The notes below the pieces were generated by a model. It worked only from the letters and a program-made list of their open reading frames with translations, ran no database searches and was not told the DNA's origin. From Lewinellaceae bacterium (lineage in GTDB: Bacteria > Bacteroidota > Bacteroidia > Chitinophagales > Saprospiraceae): a stretch of 64,000 nt of DNA. This document shows, piece by piece, positions 26,108-33,685 of this stretch. The number at the start of each line of letters is the position of its first letter. Position 1 is the stretch's first letter. The stretch covers positions 19,812-83,811 of the forward strand of contig JADJOD010000024.1 of assembly GCA_016713985.1 (NCBI GenBank), given 5' to 3'. Position numbers and translations under genes: made by a program.

Positions 26108-26590
26108 TCAGTTGCCGCCGGCAGTCGGCGGGGGCAATACCGGCGTTGAGGAGTCGAATTCGATCAGCCACTTCCCGTTGATTTTGTGCAATACGGCCAT
26201 TCCTTTGGTTTTGCCGCCAACCTGCTGGCCGCCGATTTTAATATCTGCGTTGGAATCAAAGGTGGTGATCGCCACGTCTGCTGTGATAAACCGCACGGTC
26301 AGTTGTTCGCAGCTGAAACTCGGTTTGGCATCCACCATTTTCATCATGGTTTCCCAGCTTTCCCGCAGGCTTTGTTTGCCGGTGAACAAACTTCCGTCGG
26401 GGCCTATTTCGCTGACCTTCTCGGTACAAGCGGCCAGACCTTTGTCGAGGTCGCCCGCATTGAAAGCAGCCCAGGTGGCCGTAATAAATTCCCGCACCGC
26501 CGCTTCGTCGGCAGCAGTTTGAGCGGTAGCCGCATTGATGTTGCAGGCAAACAGGAGGATCATGAGGGCATTAAAAAAGATGTTTTTCAT
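26108..26590 (-). CDS. Secreted SnoaL-like protein
   Basis: The protein has 160 residues: signal peptide (IFFNALMILLFACNINAATA), then an NTF2-like fold (AVREFITATWAAFNAGDLDK, GPDGSLFTGKQSLRESWETM, MAVLHKINGKWLIEFDSS). It is the first gene downstream of the second regulon box (26722-26771), after a leader of about 130 bases that includes GC-rich short inverted sequence (GCGACGGGTCGC). It is distantly similar in plan to the SnoaL-like protein two genes later. Function unknown. Confidence 0.72.
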   Translation of the reverse strand: MKNIFFNALMILLFACNINAATAQTAADEAAVREFITATWAAFNAGDLDKGLAACTEKVSEIGPDGSLFTGKQSLRESWETMMKMVDAKPSFSCEQLTVRFITADVAITTFDSNADIKIGGQQVGGKTKGMAVLHKINGKWLIEFDSSTPVLPPPTAGGN

Positions 26591-26721
26591 TGTCAGAAGG
26601 TTTGATTGTGAATTGGAAAAATAATGGCTCGCCGCGACGGGTCGCGTCGCAGTATTTAGTTGAAAATCAATTTATTGGAATCGAATATCCCGGCGTCGCG
26701 GGTTGTTTTTTTCCGGTGATG

Positions 26722-26771
26722 CAAAGGTCGGCCGGCTTTCCGGCGCGGGCAATCACCCTTTTGTTGTAATC
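26722..26771 (-). promoter_or_regulatory. Regulon box and promoter, copy 2 (SnoaL-cupin-cytochrome genes)
   Basis: The 24-base core at 26748-26771 is identical to copies 1 and 3. Leftward, a TTG in GATTGCC is followed after 20 bases by GACCTTTG at 26722-26729. It lies directly after the stop of the regulator gene and would drive the minus-strand genes from 26590 down to the cytochrome. Confidence 0.65.
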
Positions 26772-26776
26772 ATAAC

Positions 26777-27409
26777 CTATGGCATACGAAATACCTTGTT
26801 CAACGCTTCCGTACGCGTCTGCACGTGCAGTTTTTCGTAGATGTTGTGGATGTGGCGTTTCACCGTTTCGATGCTGATAAAAAGTTCGGCGGCAATTTCC
26901 TTGTACAGATATCCTTTTGCGAGCAGGTCGAGTATTTCTTTCTCCCGGGGCGTGAGTATGGCCAGTTCGGGTGAAGGAGCGGTTGTTTTTTGGAACGACG
27001 CCACCACCCGCCGGGCTATCTCGCTGCTCATAGGTGAACCGCCCTGGTACAGATCGCTCACGGCTTCCAGGAGTTTTTCCGGGGTGGTGCGTTTGAGCAG
27101 GTAGCCGCTGGCGCCGGCCCGCAGGGCGTTAAAAATGTGCTCGTCGTCGTCGTACACGGTGCACATGGCTATTTGCAAGCCCGGCATCTCCTGTTTCAAC
27201 ATACGTACGGCGTCGATGCCCGTCATGCCCGGCAAGTGAATATCCATGATGACCACGTCGGGTTTTTGAACCGGTATGTCATCCACGGCGTCCTCGGCAT
27301 TGTCATAAGCACTGATACAGGTGTATCCCGCTGCGCCGCTGATAATGGCCTCGAATGACTGGCGGATGTCACGGTCGTCTTCGACGATGGCTACTCGGAT
27401 GGTTTCCAT
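26777..27409 (-). CDS. NarL/LuxR-type response regulator
   Basis: The protein has 210 residues. The receiver has the acidic pair in RVAIVEDDRDIRQSF, phospho-acceptor Asp in PDVVIMDIHLPGMTG and Lys in GYLLKRTTPEKLLEA. The C-terminal LuxR helix-turn-helix is LTPREKEILDLLAKGYLYKE and SIETVKRHIHNIYEKLHVQT. It is the natural partner of the HisKA_3 kinase at 21.7-23.6 kb, since that kinase subclass signals to NarL-type regulators. An identical 24-base box lies before this gene and before two other units, which suggests it controls its own synthesis and theirs. Confidence 0.9.
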   Translation of the reverse strand: METIRVAIVEDDRDIRQSFEAIISGAAGYTCISAYDNAEDAVDDIPVQKPDVVIMDIHLPGMTGIDAVRMLKQEMPGLQIAMCTVYDDDEHIFNALRAGASGYLLKRTTPEKLLEAVSDLYQGGSPMSSEIARRVVASFQKTTAPSPELAILTPREKEILDLLAKGYLYKEIAAELFISIETVKRHIHNIYEKLHVQTRTEALNKVFRMP

Positions 27410-27432
27410 TTATTTCAGTTTGATTGACGGGA

Positions 27433-27483
27433 CAAAGGTATGCGGTGGATGGCATGGGCGGCAATCACCCTTTTGTTGTAATC
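27433..27483 (-). promoter_or_regulatory. Regulon box and promoter, copy 3 (regulator gene)
   Basis: The third identical 24-base core lies at 27460-27483. Leftward, TTG in GATTGCC and TACCTTTG (27433-27440, an exact -7 consensus) are 21 bases apart, and the regulator ATG is 24 bases further. This copy has the best -7 element of the three, consistent with autoregulation. Confidence 0.68.
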
Positions 27484-27496
27484 CCGCTATGCAGCA

Positions 27497-30192
27497 TCAC
27501 CGCCCGCTCTCCTCCACCATCGCCCTCACTTCTCCGTTAAAATCCTCCGCTTTCAGCAAATCTTCCAGCGCGATATGCAGCCGGTAACGCCAGTAGTGCC
27601 TCGGATTGGCGGGAATGTTGATACGTTCGTCGTGCGGGTTTTCGCGGCGCAGTTTTTCGTCCATGCCGAGCAGGTCCTGCATCTGGAAAATGCTCCACAT
27701 GGCGGGTGACTGGAAATGCTGGCGGAGAATGGCGCGGTTGAGCCAGGCTTCGCTGAACCAGGGCGCCTTGCCTTCGTAACCGAGCATGTCGTTAAAAAAG
27801 CGCTGCGACAGGTCGCGGTCTTCTTCCCACCAGCCGCGCAGGGTACTCATGTCGTGCGTCGAAGGCGTCACCACCGACAGGTAGGGCGCGTCTTTGGGGT
27901 GGAAAAATGCCACACCCGTCGCCTTGGGCATACGCTGGATTTCGAGACTCAGAACGCCCAGTTCCTTCATGACGTCGGGTACACAACGCGGCACCATGCC
28001 GAGGTCTTCGCCACATACCAGCATGTTGGTCGCGCGTTTCAGGGCGGGCAGTTTTTCCAGGGCTTCTTCCTGCCAGAAATCATCCTGGCGGCGATAGAAA
28101 TAATTGATATACAAGGCCATAAGAGGGCCCTTCACTTCTTCGGGCAGGTATTGGAACGAGGTGGTTTTTTCAATGCCGAAGCGAAAGTGCAAGGCCATCT
28201 CCACCTCCCGCTTCCCGACGGGGAGGGGTTGAGCAGGATCACGTTTGCGATCAGCCGGTACAGGCCGTTGCGGAGCCGGATATTTTGTTCGGTAGCAGGT
28301 TGGTTGTCGAAATACTGCTCCACCCGGCGCTGGGTCGAAAATTCCGGTTTCAGGTCAAAACGTTCGTCTTTGCGGGGCAGCAGGCAGTGTTCGCCGACCC
28401 AATTGGCGTCGGCGCCAAAGAGGTCCTGCACGACCCGCTCGGTGATGTAGGGTTTGCACAGGCGGTCGCGGCTGAAGCCGACACCCGCTTCCAACAACTC
28501 TTTTTCGGTGACGGGTATGGCCGGTACAAAGTGCCCGAGAATACCCTCCACGGCGTCCATCGGGATACTCCAGATGCGGAAAAAACCGAGGATGTGGTCG
28601 ATGCGAAACGCGTCGAAATAAAGACTCATCTGGTGAAAACGCTGCTTCCACCAGGCAAACCCGTCGGCTTTCATACGCGCCCAGCTGTACGTGGGAAAGC
28701 CCCAGTTTTGGCCGTTGACCGCAAAATCGTCGGGCGGCGCGCCGGCCTGCATATCCATGTTGTACAATTGCGGTGCCACCCAGGCGTCGCAACTGTAGCG
28801 GTAAATGCCGATGGGGATGTCGCCTTTCACCGCGATGCCGTTTGTGTGGGCGTAATCCGTTGCGGCTTTGAATTGCAGGTGCAGGTGCCATTGTACAAAC
28901 AGGTGAGGGGCTATGGCGTCAAAATGTTCGGATGCCGGCGAAAGCAGTTTGTCCACTTCCGCCGCCTTGTAAACCCGGTGCGACGACCACTGGCTGAAAT
29001 CGGCGGTGCCGTTGGTATCGCGGAGCCAGCAAAATGCGGCATAGGAAGCCAGCCAGTGTTTATTGGCTTCATAATACGCCCGGTACGCCTGATCCTGTAA
29101 CCACTCCTCTTTCTGAAGGTGGTACAACTGGTGCACGATGTCCCGCTTTAATTGTGTAACCGATTCGTAATCAACGGTATCGAGCGCGTTGAGTTCTTTT
29201 TGTTTTTTCAGGTGCGGTTTTAAAACCGCCGCGTGTTTTTTGCCGGCCAGTTGTTCCACGTTCAGAAAAACCGGGTGCAGGGCAAAGGCCGAAATGGCGG
29301 AGTAGGGGTACGAATCCACCCAGGTATGTGTGGCGGTGGTATCGTTGATCGGCAGCAGTTGAATGAGTTTTAGCCCCACGGATTTCGCCCAGTCCACCAG
29401 CAGGTGGATATCGGCAAATTCGCCCACGCCCCAGCTTTTATTGCTACGCAGACTGAACACCGGAATCGCCACTCCGGCTCCACGCCAGCCGGGGTTTGGA
29501 AAACGCGCGAACCCGTCGTGCAGCACCGTCAGGCCCCCGTGTGAAGGCGCGTACAAGGTGCGGTTGCTGCCGTCTTCAAAACCCAGGAATTTGTTGGTGC
29601 GGGTGTTCCAGACGCCGTATTTGTAGGCAAGTGGAAAGTCTTCCTGCGAAAGGTCGGCGCGCAGCGTCCAGCCCTCCTCGCCGGGCTGCAGGAGCAGTGG
29701 CGCGGCGCTGTCCCACGCGCGCAGGGTGCGGCCGTGGCCGAGTATACACAAGACCTCGTCGTTTTTCAGGAGAGGCGCCTTTACCCGGAAAATGTGGGTC
29801 ACTGCGCCGGGTTTTCTTTTTGCCTTTTCGATCGGTTCAGCCCGGTTTTGAAATACTTTAAATGCTTGTGAATCAAACACATTCTCCACCGCGCCGGGCG
29901 GGTTCCAATAATCGAAAACATAAATATTGTCGGTTTCGGAGGCGGAAAGGTCGAGGTGCCGCAGGCCCCATTCCACTTTTTCCCGGCCCGACCGGTCGCG
30001 GAACTCGTAGCTGTAGTACAGGTCGCCCGGAGCCGTATCGCCGGTATCCACGATGCCCTGCCACATCTCGTCGTTGAGGTAGGTCAGCGGATACTCGACA
30101 GGGGTGGAGGTATTTGAGTGCGGGGTATTTACAAGTACGAACAGGTTTTGCCCGAACTGGGTGGAATAGCGGAGGTGAAAGTGGATTTTAAT
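27497..30192 (-). CDS. malQ: 4-alpha-glucanotransferase with two CBM20 modules (frame break)
   Basis: Two N-terminal starch-binding CBM20-like modules (IHFHLRYSTQFGQNLFVLV, and HIFRVKAPLLKNDEVLCILG) precede a GH77 domain. The GH77 catalytic positions are Asp in FDAFRIDHILGFFRIW, Glu in VCGEDLGMVP and Asp in TPSTHDMSTLRGWW. It transfers glucan segments between maltodextrins. The frame breaks near the GGG at 28214-28216; one extra G gives NPSPSGKREVEMALHF. The first ATG in frame (30066) would remove half of the first CBM20. Open frame continues to an ATT at 30190-30192 preceded by a stop, so the true start is either a rare ATT or lost to an error. Full length is about 898 residues. Confidence 0.8.
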
Positions 30193-30318
30193 TCAAAAAT
30201 GATCGCGAATTGGTCAAATTGTAAACATCGCCGGCGAAAAGTACGGGGATTCGTGGTTTTGCACACAGGAAAGCTTATCTTACGATTTTTCCGGAAAAAT
30301 TTCACACCCGAGATTGAG

Positions 30319-30969
30319 ATGACAGATACAAAAACGCAGACCGATACCTCCTATAATATTGCCAATATCCGCTTCGAAATCGAATCAAGCGGGCATGCCA
30401 CCGTTTGGTTTAACCTCGACGGGCCGGCTTTTGAGGATTCGGAAGCTATGGAAAACATGTTTGTCGAATTCGACAAATTCCTGGAATATCTCCAGCGACA
30501 ACACCCCGGCATATACGAGGTATTGCTTGACGGCACTGCGGACCATGAAACCTGGCTGGAACGGCTCGAAACGGCGGATTTTGACTGGAACGGCCATTTG
30601 CGGCATTATATCGACCGGCATGTGGACCTCGAAGCGGCAGAGAAAAAACGGATGGAATGGCTGGGCGCCCGCCGGGCCAGACAAGTCACCCCGGAAGGGC
30701 AAAAATTAGAAGCCGGCTGGAGCCAGTTGACGTCTCTGGCCGAGCCTTCAGGCGATCCCACCTGGGACGATGTTGCCCACGCCATTATCGCCGGTCTGAA
30801 CGATACGGCGATCGAATTGTACCCCGAAGTGCTTGATTTTGGAAAGGAAGACAATGACCGGCTCCGGGAAATGCTGGAGTCGCACGGCGAACGCCTTGCC
30901 AATCAATTGTTTGCACTGACAAAAAGTGTGCGGGAAGGGCAGGAGAAAAGCAGAGCCCCTTTCAGGTAA
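30319..30969 (+). CDS. Conserved-looking cytosolic protein, unknown function
   Basis: The protein has 216 residues, acidic and rich in charged residues, without signal or membrane segments. N-terminal beta strands (YNIANIRFEIESSGHATVWF) lead to an all-helical remainder (AEKKRMEWLGARRARQVTPE, WDDVAHAIIAGLNDTAIELY). The start at 30319 is preferred because the open frame upstream has a different, non-coding composition. It diverges from malQ. No family was recognised; good codon use over the whole length argues for a real gene. Confidence 0.6.
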   Translation: MTDTKTQTDTSYNIANIRFEIESSGHATVWFNLDGPAFEDSEAMENMFVEFDKFLEYLQRQHPGIYEVLLDGTADHETWLERLETADFDWNGHLRHYIDRHVDLEAAEKKRMEWLGARRARQVTPEGQKLEAGWSQLTSLAEPSGDPTWDDVAHAIIAGLNDTAIELYPEVLDFGKEDNDRLREMLESHGERLANQLFALTKSVREGQEKSRAPFR

Positions 30970-31092
30970 AAGCACTCCTTAACCAGCAGAAAAGACCGGC
31001 CTTTTTGGTGCAGTGCCCGTTTCGTCCGGAAAAAGGAAAGAAAACCTTCGGGAATGCATCAAAATTGAATTGGTGGAAGCGCCGGAATAATC

Positions 31093-31110
31093 CACGAACT
31101 AAAGTTCGTG
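31093..31110. repeat. Short palindrome after scpA
   Basis: CACGAACT AA AGTTCGTG is a perfect 8-bp inverted repeat directly abutting the scpA stop codon. It may serve as the transcript end of scpA on the minus strand. Confidence 0.55.
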
Positions 31111-31863
31111 TTACTCATCTTCCGGCAAAGTCAGCCAGAAATTATTGGCCCCCTCTCCCTGAATGAGCGCTATGGCCTGTTCGTTGAGCAATTCGAGCAG
31201 GGCCAGGAAGGTAACAATGGCGTGGATGCGGTTTTCGAGTGTTAAAAAAAGGCTTTCAAACGCCGCTTTTTTCCCTTTTTTCAATTTGGAAGCGATGTAA
31301 CTGCGCTGTTCCTGAATGGTGTAATTGTAATTGTACACCGTGTGTACCCGTTTGCTTTTTTGTTCATCGTCAAAACGGGCCAGCAGGCGTTCGAATACAC
31401 GCAGGAGTTTGTATAAAGTGATACTTTCCATCTCCGCGTCGGCGAGGGCATGTTCGGCGAGTTTGCGCATTTCGGTGGCGGCATAACCGCGCGGGTTCAT
31501 AAAAGCGCGCATATCTTCGAGGCGGCGCAGGTCATCCAGCACACTTTTATACCGTTTATATTCGAGCAGGCGCTCCACCAGTTCGTGCCGCGGGTCGATC
31601 TCGTTGCCCTCTTCATCCACCTGTTTGCGGGGCAGCAGAAGTTTGGCTTTGATACGCATGAGTGTGGCGGCCACCACGATGAATTCGGATGCCAGATCGA
31701 TGTTCATCGACTCCATGTGGTGCATGTAGTCGAGAAAATCGTTGGTAATCTTTGCGATCGGAATGTTGTAAATATCCAGTTCGTCCCGCTCGATAAAAAA
31801 AAGGAGCAGGTCGAAAGGGCCTTCGAAGACCGGGAGCCTAATGGTAAAAGTGTCTGTGGGCAT
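31111..31863 (-). CDS. scpA: Segregation and condensation protein A
   Basis: The protein has 250 residues. The family start (IRLPVFEGPFDLLLFFIERD, then LDIYNIPIAKITNDFLDYMH) and the central EFIVVAATLMRIKAKLLLPR are clear, and the C-terminal winged-helix part is seen from FESLFLTLENRIHAIVTFLA. ScpA is the kleisin that bridges SMC heads in the SMC-ScpAB chromosome condensation complex. scpB and smc are not in the window. The stop abuts a small palindrome. The long inverted repeat at 31.87-32.18 kb begins ten bases upstream of its start and may hold its promoter. Confidence 0.9.
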   Translation of the reverse strand: MPTDTFTIRLPVFEGPFDLLLFFIERDELDIYNIPIAKITNDFLDYMHHMESMNIDLASEFIVVAATLMRIKAKLLLPRKQVDEEGNEIDPRHELVERLLEYKRYKSVLDDLRRLEDMRAFMNPRGYAATEMRKLAEHALADAEMESITLYKLLRVFERLLARFDDEQKSKRVHTVYNYNYTIQEQRSYIASKLKKGKKAAFESLFLTLENRIHAIVTFLALLELLNEQAIALIQGEGANNFWLTLPEDE

Positions 31864-31873
31864 TCCTGGAAGG

Positions 31874-32176
31874 GTTTAAAGGTTTAAGGGTTTAAGGGTT
31901 TAAAGGTTTCAGGGTTTCAGTGGCTTTCTGGCATCTGGCATCTGGCATCTGGCATCTGGCATCTGGCATCTGGCATGCCGAAGTTTCGAGCCCGCAAAAA
32001 TAGAAAATACCAACTGCTCCAAGATGATTTATGTGGTCTGTTGTACCTTACATTCGTGATAAGCTTCATCAACTCCACAGATGCCAGATGTCAGATGCCA
32101 GATGCTAGATGCCAGATGCCAGAAAGCCACTGAAACCCTGAAACCTTTAAACCCTTAAACCCTTAAACCTTTAAAC
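31874..32176. repeat. Long inverted repeat made of 8-bp and 7-bp tandem units
   Basis: The left arm (31874-31976) holds six 8-bp units (GGTTTAAA/GGTTTAAG/GGTTTCAG), then a short joiner, then seven exact copies of CTGGCAT (31928-31976). The right arm (32079-32176) is its complement, perfect through the 8-bp units and joiner, with a few substitutions in the CTGGCAT part (TAGCAT, TGACAT). A 102-base centre (31977-32078) has ordinary sequence and includes TACCTTAC, a weak -7 match. It fills the whole divergent spacer between scpA and the methyltransferase, so both genes' promoters must lie in it. Confidence 0.9.
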
Positions 32177-32177
32177 A

Positions 32178-32885
32178 ATGACACTCTACCTCATTCCCGT
32201 TCCCATCGCTGAAAATGCTTTGTATACGATTCCTGATTACGTGCTTGATATTGCGCGCAAACTGGACGTATTTATTGTCGAACGCCCCAAAACGGCCAGG
32301 CACTTTATCAAAAGTATCGGCCCGGGGAAGCGGCTGCAGGAAATGACTTTTGTTGAACTATCTGATAATCAAAATCTTGCAGAGGCGGAAGCCACCTTTT
32401 TGCAAGCCATTGCCGCAGGCAAAGACGTGGGCCTGCTTTCCGAAGCGGGCTGCCCGGGCGTCGCCGATCCCGGCGCTGCCATCGTTGCACGAGCCCACCG
32501 GGCGGGTGTACGTGTGGTACCGCTGGTCGGCCCGTCCTCCCTGTTGCTGGCGCTGATGGCTTCGGGTATGAACGGTCAGCGTTTTGCTTTCCAGGGATAC
32601 CTGTCGCCCAAACGACCCGAACTGGCGCGTGACCTGCACCGGCTGGAAAACCTGGCCCGCCAGCACGACCAGACGCAGTTGTTCATCGAAACCCCCTACC
32701 GCTCCCAGATGGTGCTGGAAGTAGCGCTGGAGACCCTCCAGCCCGATACCTGGTTCGGCGTGGCGCAAGACCTGACCGGGGCGGAAGAGTGGGTGCGATC
32801 CCTGCCGGTTCGTGAATGGAAAAAACTGGAAAAGAAAGAGTTGTCAAAATCGCCGGCCGTATTTTTGGTGTACCGGCCGGCGTAA
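32178..32885 (+). CDS. Tetrapyrrole-methylase family SAM-dependent methyltransferase (RsmI-like)
   Basis: The protein has 235 residues with the fold of RsmI/cobalamin methylases: TLYLIPVPIAENALYTIPDY, then VFIVERPKTARHFIKSI, the SAM-binding GLLSEAGCPGVADPGAAIVA and VVPLVGPSSLLLALMASGMN, and FIETPYRSQMVLE near the end. The central motif is that of RsmI (16S rRNA C1402 2'-O-methylation), but the N-terminus differs. Bacteroidota commonly carry a second RsmI-like paralogue of unknown substrate, so no gene symbol is given. It begins directly at the end of the inverted repeat. Confidence 0.85.
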   Translation: MTLYLIPVPIAENALYTIPDYVLDIARKLDVFIVERPKTARHFIKSIGPGKRLQEMTFVELSDNQNLAEAEATFLQAIAAGKDVGLLSEAGCPGVADPGAAIVARAHRAGVRVVPLVGPSSLLLALMASGMNGQRFAFQGYLSPKRPELARDLHRLENLARQHDQTQLFIETPYRSQMVLEVALETLQPDTWFGVAQDLTGAEEWVRSLPVREWKKLEKKELSKSPAVFLVYRPA

Positions 32886-32892
32886 TATGCGC

Positions 32893-33576
32893 CTACATTT
32901 TGCCGCCGTAGCGGATAAATGCGTATTGTATCCCGAAACTCATACGCAGACTGCGCAGATAGGCCGGGCCATTGCCGATTTCCGGGTTTTCACTCCAGAC
33001 AAAACTCGGGCGCGCCACCAGCCGGAAATAATCGGTAGAGTGTAATTTAAACCCGATACCGAGTTCATACGTGCGCAGGGTGGATTTGAAATACTGCCGG
33101 CGGCTCCAGGTCCGGGTGGGTGGTTTGCTCGACCAGTACGTAGATTCCACTTTTTCAGGCGCGCCGGTGTCGAAAAAATCGAGCGAGGCAGCCCCCTGCA
33201 CATACACGCAGTTGCAAGGCAGGCGGTATTGGATGCGCAGGGGAATGGACCAGTAAACCGGCCTGAATACCTTATCCGTGTATTGAAAAACGGTCACCTC
33301 ACTTGCGCCGACTTGTACGGAGCTGATGTTTCGGTCGAACGTTTTGTACCGGGACTCGGGATAAACCTTGCGGGAGATACCTGCGCCGAACGAGAATTTT
33401 TTAAAAGGATACTCCACGTGCAAACCCGGGAACGGGCGCCGCAGTTCGACGCCCTCCGAGTAGTGGCCCAGGTCCATAGCTGCTTCAAGGCCGATCACCA
33501 TTTTAGCAAAAGGTTCCTGGGCGGACAGTCGGGAGGCAAGGATTAAAAAGAAGGCGTAAAAAAGGATGTTTTTCAT
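32893..33576 (-). CDS. Outer-membrane beta-barrel protein
   Basis: The protein has 227 residues with a signal peptide (ILFYAFFLILASRLSAQ) and alternating amphipathic strands (FSFGAGISRKVYPESRY, YWSIPLRIQYRLP, YFRLVARPSFVW, RMSFGIQYAFIRYG) typical of OMP_b-brl proteins in Bacteroidota. It has a CNC motif in an outer turn (LPCNCVYVQG). The role is unknown. Its stop lies seven bases after that of the convergent methyltransferase gene. Confidence 0.68.
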   Translation of the reverse strand: MKNILFYAFFLILASRLSAQEPFAKMVIGLEAAMDLGHYSEGVELRRPFPGLHVEYPFKKFSFGAGISRKVYPESRYKTFDRNISSVQVGASEVTVFQYTDKVFRPVYWSIPLRIQYRLPCNCVYVQGAASLDFFDTGAPEKVESTYWSSKPPTRTWSRRQYFKSTLRTYELGIGFKLHSTDYFRLVARPSFVWSENPEIGNGPAYLRSLRMSFGIQYAFIRYGGKM

Positions 33577-33685
33577 GTCGGGCAGTTTTAATTAAGCCGG
33601 TAAATACGTTTCATCCTAATGACGCAGTAAACAAGGGGGACGTTGGTGGCCAATTGTTAGGGTTGCGTTAAAACTACGCTTCGGT

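Noticed and set aside
27716..28450. Open frame opposite malQ (244 codons)
   Set aside because: It is a shadow of malQ codon bias with implausible residue composition.
31928..31976. CRISPR-like or telomere-like array (CTGGCAT and GGTTTAAG units)
   Set aside because: Units are 7-8 bases in direct contact without spacers, no cas genes are present, and the array is mirrored within a gene spacer.
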